Shown: piece by piece, positions 43,848-52,671 of the stretch
How the letters are laid out: each line of letters starts with the position of its first letter
Numbering within the stretch: position 1 is the stretch's first letter
Assembly (NCBI GenBank): GCA_041398745.1
Contig: JAWKUB010000009.1
Span: forward strand, 62,001-126,000
DNA: 64,000 nt
Origin: JACKHO01 sp041398745
GTDB taxonomy: Bacteria > Planctomycetota > Planctomycetia > Planctomycetales > Planctomycetaceae
Direction of reading: 5' to 3'
Made by a program: the position numbers and the translations under genes
The notes under the pieces: generated by a model
Databases searched by the model: none
Seen by the model: the letters and a program-made list of their open reading frames with translations, nothing else
What the model was told of the DNA's origin: nothing

Positions 43848-44921
43848 ATGTCTGACTTCAAGGTGACACCGCTCGATAAGGACACTGACTTCGACAACCT
43901 GCCGTTCTGGGATGTCGTCATTATTGGAGCGGGGCCGGCCGGGCTGGCGGCGGGATTGACCACCGCCCACCGTGGTCTGACGACACTCGTCATTGAGGCA
44001 AAGGGAGAACCAGGCGGGCAGCCGCAGTTTCTTTACGCCGAGAAGAAAATTATCGACATTCCCGGCTTCCCGGACGGCATTACGGGTGAGGAACTCTCCG
44101 AGAGGACGTTTCGTCAGGCCCGTGAAGCGCTCGTGCAGTTTCGGTTTCAGGAAGAACTGACGGACATTGAGGAAACGACCGAAACCGGAAAGGATGAACC
44201 GCTCAAGCGTGTTGTGACGACGAAGGGGAGTTATCTGTGCCGAAAGGTCATTCTCGCTTGCGGACTGCTGCATTATCCCCGCAAGCTGCCCGTGCTGGAC
44301 GCTTTGGAATCGAATCGAGTCCACTACAAGGTTCCCCGGGTCAACGATTATCACGGGGAGAACGTGGTGGTCGTCGGTGGGGGTGATTCCGCCCTCGACG
44401 CTGCCGTCATGGCGCTACAGCGCGGGGCACAGGTCCAGGTATTTGTTCGTAAAGAGCATCCGGCAGGCAAGGCCAAGTCGGTGGAACGAATTCAGGAACT
44501 GGGTGGGGAAATTCTGGGGAATACGGAAATCGCATCAGCAAGACTCGACGGGGGCCGCATTGTGCTGCAAACGAATTCCGGACGCGAAATCGTGACTGAT
44601 CATGTCATTGTGCAAATTGGTTTCCTGTCAGCAAAGGAAACATTTCAGCGGCTCAATGTGGCACTGAGCGATGATGGCAGCATTTCGATTGATCCTTACT
44701 ATGAAACCAGTCGGAAGGGAATTTTTGCGGTGGGCGACGTCCACGGCGACATCAAGCTGATTGTGGTGGCCTGGGCGGAAGGAATTCAGGCCGCCATTTA
44801 TGCGTTCAAAGAAATCACCAGTCCCTATTGGCTGAACGAGCGCCGCCTGCACGACCATAAGCTGGCATTGATCGGTGAAAAAGTCAGCCGTGCTGCTGCA
44901 GAGGTTCACCGACCGAACTGA
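43848..44921 (+). CDS. FAD/NAD(P)-binding reductase, ferredoxin-NADP reductase-like
   Basis: 357 residues from ATG 43848 with GAGGA 8 nt upstream. Two dinucleotide folds: FAD-binding VVIIGAGPAGLAAGL (about 21-35) and NAD(P)-binding VVVVGGGDSALDAAVMAL. It also has EPGGQPQFLYAEKKIIDIPG, like thioredoxin-reductase-type ferredoxin-NADP reductases, and GIFAVGDVHGD near the end. The CxxC pair of true thioredoxin reductases is absent, so FNR (YumC-like) is the better match. It may pass electrons from NADPH to a ferredoxin. Confidence 0.87.
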   Translation: MSDFKVTPLDKDTDFDNLPFWDVVIIGAGPAGLAAGLTTAHRGLTTLVIEAKGEPGGQPQFLYAEKKIIDIPGFPDGITGEELSERTFRQAREALVQFRFQEELTDIEETTETGKDEPLKRVVTTKGSYLCRKVILACGLLHYPRKLPVLDALESNRVHYKVPRVNDYHGENVVVVGGGDSALDAAVMALQRGAQVQVFVRKEHPAGKAKSVERIQELGGEILGNTEIASARLDGGRIVLQTNSGREIVTDHVIVQIGFLSAKETFQRLNVALSDDGSISIDPYYETSRKGIFAVGDVHGDIKLIVVAWAEGIQAAIYAFKEITSPYWLNERRLHDHKLALIGEKVSRAAAEVHRPN

Positions 44922-45031
44922 CAATCGAAGTCGTTTCCGAAGCAAGCAAAATCGTAATCCCCTTCGACGATGTCTTGCGCCAGCGGTTATACTCACTCCA
45001 GACAGAACCAAATTCTCTGGCTGGAACCATC

Positions 45032-46591
45032 ATGGATACGATTGACCTCAAGGACCACGAGTGGAAGACCGTCGTCCGCAAGATGACCATTGACGACTTC
45101 GACGCGCTGGTTGAAATGCAGCAGCTCTGCTTTCCGGGAATGCAGCCGTGGCAGCGGGATCAAATCGAAAGTCAAATCAACACATTCCCTGACGGGCAAA
45201 TTTGCGTTGAAATCGATGGCAAGCTGGCCGCCTCGTCGAGCAGCCTCATTCTCGAATATGACGAAAACCTGGCCTGGCACGACTGGAAGAAGGTGGCCGA
45301 TAACGGCTACATCAGAAATCACAACCGCAAAGGGGATACGCTTTACGGCATCGAGATTATGGTGCATCCCGAGTTTCGCGGGATGAAGCTGTCACGTCGT
45401 CTCTACGACGCCCGCAAGGAATTGTGTCGCGAACGGAATTTAGCCCGCATTATCATCGCGGGACGCATTCCCGGTTACAGCGTTCACGCCGAGACGATGA
45501 CAGCCCGCGAATATGCGGACGATGTCCTCGACAAGACGTTGTACGATCCTGTCCTCACCGCCCAGCTTTCGAACGGTTTTGCACTGCAGGGACTCATCCC
45601 CGATTACTTTCCGACCGACACCGCCAGCTGTGGTTATGCGTCGTTCCTGGAGTGGCGGAACCTGGATTATCGCAAAGGGGCGAAGCGACGTTACGGACAC
45701 ACGACCGAGCCCATCCGACTGGCGGTGGTGCAGTATCTCATGCGAACCATCGATGATTTCGACGACTTCGCCCGACAGAGTGAGTTCTTCATCGACACCG
45801 CAAGTGAGTACAAAAGCGACTTCGTGCTCTTTCCCGAACTGCACACCACGCAGTTGCTCTCGTTTCTCCCCGATCTTCGCCCCGGTGAGGCAGCCCGACG
45901 GCTCGCGGAATTCACGCCGCAGTACCTCGATTTGTACACCGAACTGGCCGTGAAATATGACATCAACGTCATTGGCGGATCGCAGTTCGTTCTCGAAGAT
46001 GGGTATTTGTACAACGTTTCGTATCTCTTCCGGCGCGATGGAACGCTGGAACGGCAGGAGAAAATTCACATTACGCCGAGTGAGCGAAAATGGTGGGGTG
46101 TGACGCCCGGGCGCCGTGTGAATGTCTTCGACACCGACTGCGGCATTGTTTCCATTCTTATTTGCTACGACATTGAATTCCCCGAGCTTGTCCGGATTGC
46201 CGCTCAGAAAGGGGCGGGCATCATTTTCGTTCCCTTCAATACCGACACCCGGGCGGGATACTTACGGGTGCGTCACTGTGCGCTGGCTCGCTGTGTCGAA
46301 AACCATGTGTATGTGGCCGTTGCAGGTTGCACGGGCAACCTGCCGTTCGTCGAGAACAGCGATATTCACTACGCCCAGTCCGCCATTTTCACGCCGGCAG
46401 ATGCCGAATTCGCCCGCGACGCCATTGCCGCCGAGTGTAACGCGAACATCGAAACGATGATTATCCATGATGTCGACATCGAACAACTTCGCCGACACAA
46501 GGAGGGGGGGAGCGTCCAAAACTGGAATGACCGCCGCCGCGATCTCTACAAAGTCGTCTATCTGGAAGATGGTGAGACTCACGAGGTGTAG
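45032..46591 (+). CDS. GNAT acetyltransferase fused to a carbon-nitrogen hydrolase (nitrilase)
   Basis: 519 residues from ATG 45032. Residues about 10-220 are a GNAT domain (LYGIEIMVHPEFRGMKLSRRL). About 235-500 is a nitrilase-superfamily hydrolase with the catalytic triad Glu in FVLFPELHTTQ, Lys in RQEKIHITPSE and Cys in ILICYDIEFPEL. The fusion is a known arrangement in bacteria, and the substrate, probably an acylated amine or amide, is undefined. It is 110 bp downstream of the flavin reductase on the same strand; co-transcription is possible. Confidence 0.9.
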   Translation: MDTIDLKDHEWKTVVRKMTIDDFDALVEMQQLCFPGMQPWQRDQIESQINTFPDGQICVEIDGKLAASSSSLILEYDENLAWHDWKKVADNGYIRNHNRKGDTLYGIEIMVHPEFRGMKLSRRLYDARKELCRERNLARIIIAGRIPGYSVHAETMTAREYADDVLDKTLYDPVLTAQLSNGFALQGLIPDYFPTDTASCGYASFLEWRNLDYRKGAKRRYGHTTEPIRLAVVQYLMRTIDDFDDFARQSEFFIDTASEYKSDFVLFPELHTTQLLSFLPDLRPGEAARRLAEFTPQYLDLYTELAVKYDINVIGGSQFVLEDGYLYNVSYLFRRDGTLERQEKIHITPSERKWWGVTPGRRVNVFDTDCGIVSILICYDIEFPELVRIAAQKGAGIIFVPFNTDTRAGYLRVRHCALARCVENHVYVAVAGCTGNLPFVENSDIHYAQSAIFTPADAEFARDAIAAECNANIETMIIHDVDIEQLRRHKEGGSVQNWNDRRRDLYKVVYLEDGETHEV

Positions 46592-47213
46592 TCCCGGGAT
46601 TGCTGGCGTGCGTCCGATGGATGGTGGCGGATTTATGCGGCAAGGGTGAGGTTATGCTTGGTTTGGCGCCAGTGGCCGTTGAAGGTGTGACAGCGGAGGG
46701 CGGTAAACGCCGTGGCTTCGGCGCGGCTCGATTGCATGCCGGGGCCTCTGAGCCGCGGCCCCACGAGTTGTTTCGCCGATGACTCCACCATCCTGTTCCC
46801 GATTGTTCACCCGCGAGAGCGGCAACGCGAGTAGTCCGTTTCGGCCAGGCGGAGGAGGAGATATTTACCCAGCTTCTGCATGGCCTGCGGCAGTGAATCA
46901 TCGGGACTGGATCGACATTTTCCGAGCAGTTGCGGCAGGCCGCTGCTGCCCGCATCGTACGAGACGCTGAGATGTCGCTGAGCCCAATCCTGAACCGCTT
47001 TCCAATCATCACCACTCTACACTCAAGAACGCAATCCGCCACCATTTATCGGATGCACCCAATCAGTCCCCGTGCAACATGTTCCTGAATGCTACCCTTG
47101 CCGAAATGGTGCGGCCATAATTTCGACACAGGTGACAGCTCTCCTTTGATCAATGGCGGGAATTCTGCGACAGTCATTGGAAGATGTTCTGCTCTAACTG
47201 TCGGGAGATTGAA
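46592..47213. other. Intergenic region with a protein-like fragment
   Basis: 622 bp without a complete gene. On the minus strand a stop-to-stop frame at 46807-47016 reads like protein (KAVQDWAQRHLSVSYDAG, LPQLLGKCRSSPDD, MQKLGKYLLLRLAETD) but has no start codon. It may be a decayed gene. The plus strand next to the nitrilase stop is G-rich without structure. Confidence 0.35.
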
Positions 47214-48485
47214 ATGAACGGAATGCGTGTACTTTTCACCCGGTGCTGCTTCACGGTCCTGCTGCTGGCAACAATGCCTCGGGCGGTGATGGCGGCAGGG
47301 TTGCCGGAGACATTGCAGAAGCGGCTCGACGAAGGGGATCTCAAGGGCGCTGCGAAGGTTGTCTCGGAGCAATTGGAAATCTCTCCTGAGGACGGGCAGG
47401 CTCGATTTGCTGCGGGGGTGGTGAAAGTGCTGCAGGCCGTTGAGGGGTTGGCACAGGATCAGTACCGGCATGGTGCGATGAGTGAAGCGGCCAGAATGGT
47501 GCCGGTGTTTCGTCTGCCGCTCCCCGAGAACGACCGCCCTGTGGAAATTACGTATGCGCAGATGCGGGAAATCGTCGAGGAGTTTCAGCAACGGCTCATC
47601 GAGGCCGAGGCGGAGTTGGCGAAGGTTGACGTCTCGAAGGAAGTCAAACTGACACTCAACTTGTCGAAAATCAGGCTCGATTTGACCGGTGACGGGAAAG
47701 CGACAGCCGACGAAACGTTTCTGTCCGTATTTGGTGCCGTCAACCGGTTTCGTCCCGGGCAGCAGGATTTGAACATTACGTTTGATTCCGGTGACGTTCC
47801 CTGGCTGCGCGGCTATTGCCATTTCCTGTGCGGCTTTTGTGATGTCATCCTGGCCTACGACCACCAGGAATTGTTCGACGTTTGTGGTCAACTCGTGTAT
47901 CCGAAGCACGTGCCGTCCAAGGAGGTGCTGACAGCCTTCAATCAAACCAAAAGACATTCGGAACAGTGGATTCTGGATTTGATTGCGGCCATTCACTTGA
48001 TGGACTTCCCGCTGAAGGAACCTGAACGGATGCAGTCTGCCCGAGGGCACTTTCTGGAAATGATTCGAACCTCCCGCGAGTCCTGGAAGTTGATTCTGGC
48101 CGAGACCGATGACGACCACGAATGGCTGCCCGCTCCGGGACAGAAAGGGGCCTTGAGTGTGCCCGTCACCAGACAACAGATCGATGGCTGGCACGGCGTG
48201 CTCGCGGAAATGGAGGATTTGCTGGAAGGCCGGAAGCTGGTGCCGTTCTGGCGAGACCATTTCCGGGTGTTCAGTCCGGAACCGCAAATTCCAACCGAAG
48301 GACGTGGCGTAAACCTCAAGAAGTTTTTTGATGAACCCGCAGACTTCGACCTCGTACTCATGATGCAGGGAAGTGCGATGATTCCGTACCTGGAAGAAGG
48401 TCCACTTTCCACGCCAGAGACCTGGAGCAATTTGCAAGGAGTCTTTGGCGGCCGGTTCTTTGGATTTGCCATGTGGTTTAATTAG
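47214..48485 (+). CDS. Secreted protein of unknown function
   Basis: 423 residues from ATG 47214 (CGGGAG 7 nt upstream). An N-terminal signal peptide (about 5-25, ending VMAAG) predicts export. A tetratricopeptide-like region (about 27-60: LQKRLDEGDLKGAAKVVSEQ) is followed by an unrecognised domain containing an EF-hand-like DLTGDGKATADE near 155. A long antisense frame over the same bases lacks these features. No relative was recognised. Confidence 0.75.
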   Translation: MNGMRVLFTRCCFTVLLLATMPRAVMAAGLPETLQKRLDEGDLKGAAKVVSEQLEISPEDGQARFAAGVVKVLQAVEGLAQDQYRHGAMSEAARMVPVFRLPLPENDRPVEITYAQMREIVEEFQQRLIEAEAELAKVDVSKEVKLTLNLSKIRLDLTGDGKATADETFLSVFGAVNRFRPGQQDLNITFDSGDVPWLRGYCHFLCGFCDVILAYDHQELFDVCGQLVYPKHVPSKEVLTAFNQTKRHSEQWILDLIAAIHLMDFPLKEPERMQSARGHFLEMIRTSRESWKLILAETDDDHEWLPAPGQKGALSVPVTRQQIDGWHGVLAEMEDLLEGRKLVPFWRDHFRVFSPEPQIPTEGRGVNLKKFFDEPADFDLVLMMQGSAMIPYLEEGPLSTPETWSNLQGVFGGRFFGFAMWFN

Positions 48486-48564
48486 GGACTCAGACGGGTG
48501 CCCATGTCGAAGCACTTCCAGCGTGATTTGACTGCCCCTTTACGCCAGTTTCGAGCGAAGCTGC

Positions 48565-49362
48565 TTAGTCCAATGTTGGTTCAGATTGTAGTTCCTCGGC
48601 GAGTGCCTGTTCGATTTCCGGAGGCAGGCCACCGACGGAGAATTTGCCGTCTGGCGTTATTGTCGCTTCCGCTGGTTCAAGTGAAATTGTGGTGCCTCTG
48701 TCACTGAGGGCGGGTGGCTTACCATCAGCGAGTACCGTGAGTGTCAGGCCGTGGTACCAGAATCCGTCCCCTTCTGAGGTCATCCAGTATTGTGAACCTG
48801 CGGAGACCCCAACGCGTCCCGTAGCCCACCAGTGAATACCAGCTTCGGGATACACCGCGACAATTCCCTGAGTCACGTAGTCGTCCCGCTCCTCAAACGG
48901 GTTGGCGGGCACCGGCACAGGTTTGCTGCTCGGCCCAATTCCTGCATAGGCGCCGACGCCCGCATAAGGAGCAAGTCGCGTCGGTGTTTGCAGGCGGGCA
49001 CCGGCACGAACACCGAGCAGCGCGAATCCATCACCTCCGGTAATGGTCAGCATTCCGTTGAGACCACCATTTACCGAAAGCCACGGATTGACGTACTGAA
49101 CTCCCCCGAGTTCACCACCAATTCCACCCGCCTTCCTCGACGCTCCGCCGCTCACCGTTGCCGTTCCGCCGGATTGCCCGGCAATGTGGCGGGCGTCGAC
49201 CATTTGTTTCCCCATCCGCCAGAGTTTTTCTCCGCGCTCATAGGGACGGTCGTACTTCTTAACGTAGGCAGCGTGGTCCATGCCGTACTTTGACGTCCCC
49301 CGACACCCGACGCTGAGTGTCAGCAGCATGAGAATCAGGAATGGAGCGTGGTTGGAGCGCAC
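48565..49362 (-). CDS. Putative outer-membrane-type lipoprotein
   Basis: 265 residues from GTG 49362, chosen since it starts a lipoprotein signal (FLILMLLTLSVGCRG, lipobox LSVGC with Cys20). The mature protein has a Gly/Ala-rich part (QSGGTATVSGGASRKAGG) and alternating strands (LLGVRAGARLQTPTRLAPYAG VGAYAG) that suggest a small beta-barrel or beta-sandwich. No family was recognised. It is convergent with the unknown secreted protein and divergent from the HEAT-repeat gene. Confidence 0.68.
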   Translation of the reverse strand: MRSNHAPFLILMLLTLSVGCRGTSKYGMDHAAYVKKYDRPYERGEKLWRMGKQMVDARHIAGQSGGTATVSGGASRKAGGIGGELGGVQYVNPWLSVNGGLNGMLTITGGDGFALLGVRAGARLQTPTRLAPYAGVGAYAGIGPSSKPVPVPANPFEERDDYVTQGIVAVYPEAGIHWWATGRVGVSAGSQYWMTSEGDGFWYHGLTLTVLADGKPPALSDRGTTISLEPAEATITPDGKFSVGGLPPEIEQALAEELQSEPTLD

Positions 49363-49552
49363 AAGTATCCCGCGGAGAAGCAACTTTGCTGCGGGAGGAT
49401 AGCTGGATGCGTGCGATGTCCCGATGACAACAGACTGCTGGTCGTCAATTGGCAAAGCGACAGCGGCAGGATTTGCCGAAACGATGCAGCGTGTGAGAGC
49501 CACCGACTGTTAGAATATGAGGAGAATGCGATCGACCACAGGTGCAAGAGCA

Positions 49553-50335
49553 ATGCCCCCTATGCGACTCCAACAAAAGTACATCGTCATTCCAGTCGTG
49601 ATGCTGGTAATCGCTGCGGTCGTGTGGGCTTTGTTTGCTGGTCCGGGCGAGCCGACGTACAACGGCAAGTCGCTCAGCCAATGGCTCGATGAACACAGGC
49701 CGACACCCGCAGGTCCTGTCGTCCTGACTGACGAAGCGGAACAGGCTGTGCGGGAGATTGGCCCCGAGGCCGTTCCATTTCTTCTGGACTGGGTACAACG
49801 CCCCGATGCTCCGGGGACGCAATCACTGCGCTACGGTGTCGGCATTCCAATACCGCTGAATGATGTCTGGCGCGAGCGGGCCATATACGGATTCCGTGCG
49901 CTGGGTGATGCTGCCGAGCCTGCAATTCCTCAGCTTGTCGAACTCGCATTCAATGCTGATGACCACGATATTCGGAACGCGGCGGTCAATTCACTGACCA
50001 GCAATCATCCCATGGCGGTGAAACTGCTGCTTCAAGAAGCTCAAAGCAGCGATTCAGGATCAAGATCTCATGCCGCGTCGGTGTTGGGACGCCTATGACC
50101 TCCAGAAGCGGTCGGGTCGCTCACGAAAGCTCTCAACGACGAAGAACCGGCTGTTCGCGGAATTGCGGCACTCAGTCTTATGTACTTTTCCAACGAAGTA
50201 CTACCTGAGGCGACGATTGATGAGTTGGAGCGACTCACGAAAGACAGTGATGACAATGTCAGGGATTCTGCCAGGATCGCACTGAGAGTGCTTGGTAACT
50301 CGCAGGTGTCATTCTCGCAGACAGCCGAAGAATAG
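49553..50335 (+). pseudogene. Membrane-anchored HEAT-repeat protein interrupted by an in-frame TGA
   Basis: The frame opens at ATG 49553 (or 49562) with an N-terminal membrane helix (YIVIPVVMLVIAAVVWALF) and helical repeats of HEAT type (EAEQAVREIGPEAVPFLLDW, GDAAEPAIPQLVELA, DIRNAAVNSLTS). A TGA stands at 50096-50098, but the same frame continues without a stop to TAG 50333-50335 and still reads as HEAT repeats (PPEAVGSLTKALNDEEPAVR, DDNVRDSARIALRVLG). So a single nonsense change, rather than a frameshift, splits one gene of about 260 codons. It may be an inactivated gene or a sequencing error; readthrough is possible but unsupported. Confidence 0.7.
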
Positions 50336-50651
50336 CGATATTCCTTTAGTCTCAGTGTTTGGTCGTGCATTAAAAACGTTGTCAGAGTTCCGGAACTCCC
50401 GATAGTCGGTCCGCCCTCACTCCAACAACACACCGGAGATTCCCTAACCCAACCTTCATAACACCTGGTACAACTTTTTCAGGCACGCCAGGATCACATA
50501 AGCTCTGTAAGGTCAGGCAGGCAGTGAAAAAGTGAAAACCGAGTTGTAGATTGTGGCTTGTCAATCTGGACAGGATGACATAGCATAAATAATCAGGAAC
50601 TCTCCAGAAGACGGGTAGCGGGTATTCTCGGCGGCCAGTCGTGCGGAGCAG
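50336..50651. other. Intergenic region
   Basis: 316 bp between the HEAT-repeat gene and the next secreted protein. No gene, repeat or strong hairpin was recognised. A GCGGAGCAG sequence at its end provides the ribosome site for the following ATG. Confidence 0.5.
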
Positions 50652-51809
50652 ATGAACCTATTGAGGTACAGTCTGATGGGCAATCGGCTCCTCGTGTTTT
50701 CAGTTTTTCTCTTACTCACTGCCAACTCGGCATTGGCCGACACGTCGCAGTCCGAGGACGAACTGCGCGATCAAATCGCCAGCCAGTGGGCTCTGCTCAA
50801 AGAGGGTGTTGTCACGGCGGAAATCGAGTTTGACAGCACCACACTGTTCTTCCCCGACAAGCCAATTCCGCCACCAAACGACTCTACCCCAGCCCCGGCA
50901 TTCCCCCAACCTACCCTCTCGCCAGACGAACTCCTGGCCCTCATCGAGGAATGTGGCCTGCTGAGCACTCCCGAAGAAAGACAAAAACTCATCGACGGCG
51001 TCCATGCCGGTCAGAAGCCCATTGTCGAACCGTGGCAAACGTCACGCCACCTCTGGATCAAAGGTGCAAAAGTCCGCGATGAATCCAGCAGCAGCACGCG
51101 TGTGCTGGACGACGCAAATTACTTCGACATTTCCCACGTCAGAGGAAATCGATTTTCGCTATATCTCCGTGGCCAATATAACGTTGACTACACCACGCTC
51201 TACGAATTCCACCACATTCCCTTCAACACAGAAGACATCCTGAAGACGTACCGTATTACCTCTCATCAAAGTGAGAACACCCTCATTCTCCAGCCGCCAG
51301 CCAATGGCAATGCGGAATCGGTCACGAAAGTCGTCCTCGACGCCACGACGGGCATCCCGCTCCACTGGCGTCAGGGAGGAACCACCAACATCTCGCGCGA
51401 CATTGTCCAGAAAGACCTCATCCAGCTCCCCAATAGCCTCAGCTTGCCCAGAGTTACGTACGAGGCCGATTACGAGGGGAACAAAATCTTCATGCTGCGG
51501 GTGTTTGTCATCAAAAACGTAACGCTCAACGGCCCCGTATCGGACGCAACCTTCCTGCTGCAGGCCAAAAGTGGCGACATATTGCTCGACCACCGCGTCG
51601 GCGTGCCCCGTTCCGTCCGGCTGGACCACGACATCCTCGACGTCCTCGCCTTCATGGATGGCCGCCTCCCTGGCACCACCGCAATTAATTCCAGTAGTCA
51701 GACCGATCAAGCAGCCACTGAGCAACGTAGTATCCCTGCCTGGTTGATTCTGTTATTTGTCAATGGGTTCGCAATTCTTGTTATTGGTGCGCTCATGTGG
51801 CGTCGCTGA
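50652..51809 (+). CDS. Secreted protein with C-terminal membrane anchor, unknown
   Basis: 385 residues with a signal peptide (about 10-29, ending SALADTS) and a C-terminal membrane helix (PAWLILLFVNGFAILVIGAL). The mature region has a Pro-rich segment (about 70-90) and an unrecognised beta-rich domain with repeated VVLDATTGIPLHW and TYEADYEGN strands, somewhat like planctomycete LolA/outer-membrane-carrier-type domains, but no firm match. GGAG precedes the ATG. Confidence 0.72.
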   Translation: MNLLRYSLMGNRLLVFSVFLLLTANSALADTSQSEDELRDQIASQWALLKEGVVTAEIEFDSTTLFFPDKPIPPPNDSTPAPAFPQPTLSPDELLALIEECGLLSTPEERQKLIDGVHAGQKPIVEPWQTSRHLWIKGAKVRDESSSSTRVLDDANYFDISHVRGNRFSLYLRGQYNVDYTTLYEFHHIPFNTEDILKTYRITSHQSENTLILQPPANGNAESVTKVVLDATTGIPLHWRQGGTTNISRDIVQKDLIQLPNSLSLPRVTYEADYEGNKIFMLRVFVIKNVTLNGPVSDATFLLQAKSGDILLDHRVGVPRSVRLDHDILDVLAFMDGRLPGTTAINSSSQTDQAATEQRSIPAWLILLFVNGFAILVIGALMWRR

Positions 51810-51891
51810 GAACAATCCAATTCCTGAATCCAAAAGGACTATTAGTTTTTACCTAAACTCTTCCACCCCCTGCATAGTTTGGAGCAAGAAA

Positions 51892-52335
51892 ATGTCCAAT
51901 GTACCTCGTCGAACCATTTCACTTGGAATGATTACTTTTGGCCTCGGGATTTTCACCATTTCATCTGCGTTAGTTGCATCCGTGACCTGTACCCCTGTCA
52001 CAGTAGCCAACTCCAAGTGTAAGCCGGCTCACGCAATTCCCAACGAGGGCAGCCCTGGAGGAGTTGGATGTCATTTGGATGGGACTGATTGTGTGGAAGT
52101 TTCAGAAGATTCATGCCGTCAGTACTCGGGTTATGCAGAGACAGTGGGTGGCATATGTGAACCGATTTCCGGAGGCACTGGCATGCAAAACTGCATTCAG
52201 GATCAATATGAGATTGGCATTCCGCACCACTATTATCAGTCCCGTTGCGGTAAGGATAAGAATGGTCAATGTACTTGTCTCAACATTGAAGTCCTGGGAT
52301 TCACGTTCTTTGATGACAAGTGCGATTGTCTCTAG
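51892..52335 (+). CDS. Small cysteine-rich secreted protein
   Basis: 147 residues from ATG 51892 with GGAGC 8 nt upstream. A signal-like hydrophobic stretch (about 9-32) is followed by a mature part with twelve cysteines in about 110 residues (for example SKCKP, VGCHLDGTDCVE, DSCRQ, GGICEP, GQCTC and the terminal DDKCDCL). The spacing suggests disulfide pairs, as in knottin-like or EGF-like domains, but no family was recognised. Its neighbours are unknown secreted proteins. Confidence 0.68.
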   Translation: MSNVPRRTISLGMITFGLGIFTISSALVASVTCTPVTVANSKCKPAHAIPNEGSPGGVGCHLDGTDCVEVSEDSCRQYSGYAETVGGICEPISGGTGMQNCIQDQYEIGIPHHYYQSRCGKDKNGQCTCLNIEVLGFTFFDDKCDCL

Positions 52336-52381
52336 GGTGTGTTTCAAAGCTTTCCATCCTATGAATTGCTTTCCAGGAAAA

Positions 52382-52406
52382 CACAGACAGGAATGTCTGT
52401 GCCACC
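52382..52406 (-). repeat. Dispersed palindrome, family 1 (reverse orientation)
   Basis: CACAGACAGGAATGTCTGTG followed by CCACC. It is the reverse complement of the canonical 20-mer with perfect 8-bp arms and a 4-nt loop. It lies 47 bp after the Cys-rich protein's stop. Confidence 0.78.
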
Positions 52407-52552
52407 ATGTTTTGAAACTGCCTTTGGGAGTGTTTTAGGCTCGTTGGCTGAAATGCCCGATTGCAACAGTGTTTCGATGGAAATGGCGGAGCGGTCGCTG
52501 GCTTGCAATCTGAGCCTGGCAAACTGATCGAATGCTGTTTGATGGAGCTTCA

Positions 52553-52586
52553 CCCCTGGCGATTTCTCATGGCGTATCGTCAGGGG
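52553..52586 (+). promoter_or_regulatory. Stem-loop in the leader of the next secreted protein
   Basis: CCCCTGGCGAT (52553-52563) pairs with ATCGTCAGGGG (52576-52586) with a single G-T pair and a 12-nt loop, 85 bp before ATG 52672. It could be an RNA leader structure. No known riboswitch was recognised. Confidence 0.3.
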
Positions 52587-52671
52587 AGACGGCGAAGTTT
52601 CTTCCTGAATGGGCGGCGTCGGAGTTCGCTTTTTGTGTTGAATAAGTGGATGTATAAGTGCGAGGCTAGTC

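Larger units (their letters stand above)
52336..52671. other. Intergenic region with two hairpins
   Basis: 336 bp with no gene. It holds a family 1 palindrome at 52382-52406 and a stem-loop at 52553-52586, listed separately. The short frames have no family features. Confidence 0.5.

Noticed and set aside
47046..48515. Minus-strand open frame of 489 codons
   Set aside because: It is antisense to 47214-48485. The plus-strand frame has a ribosome site and a signal peptide, while the minus-strand product has a shadow-type composition (many His, Phe, Gln) and no motif.
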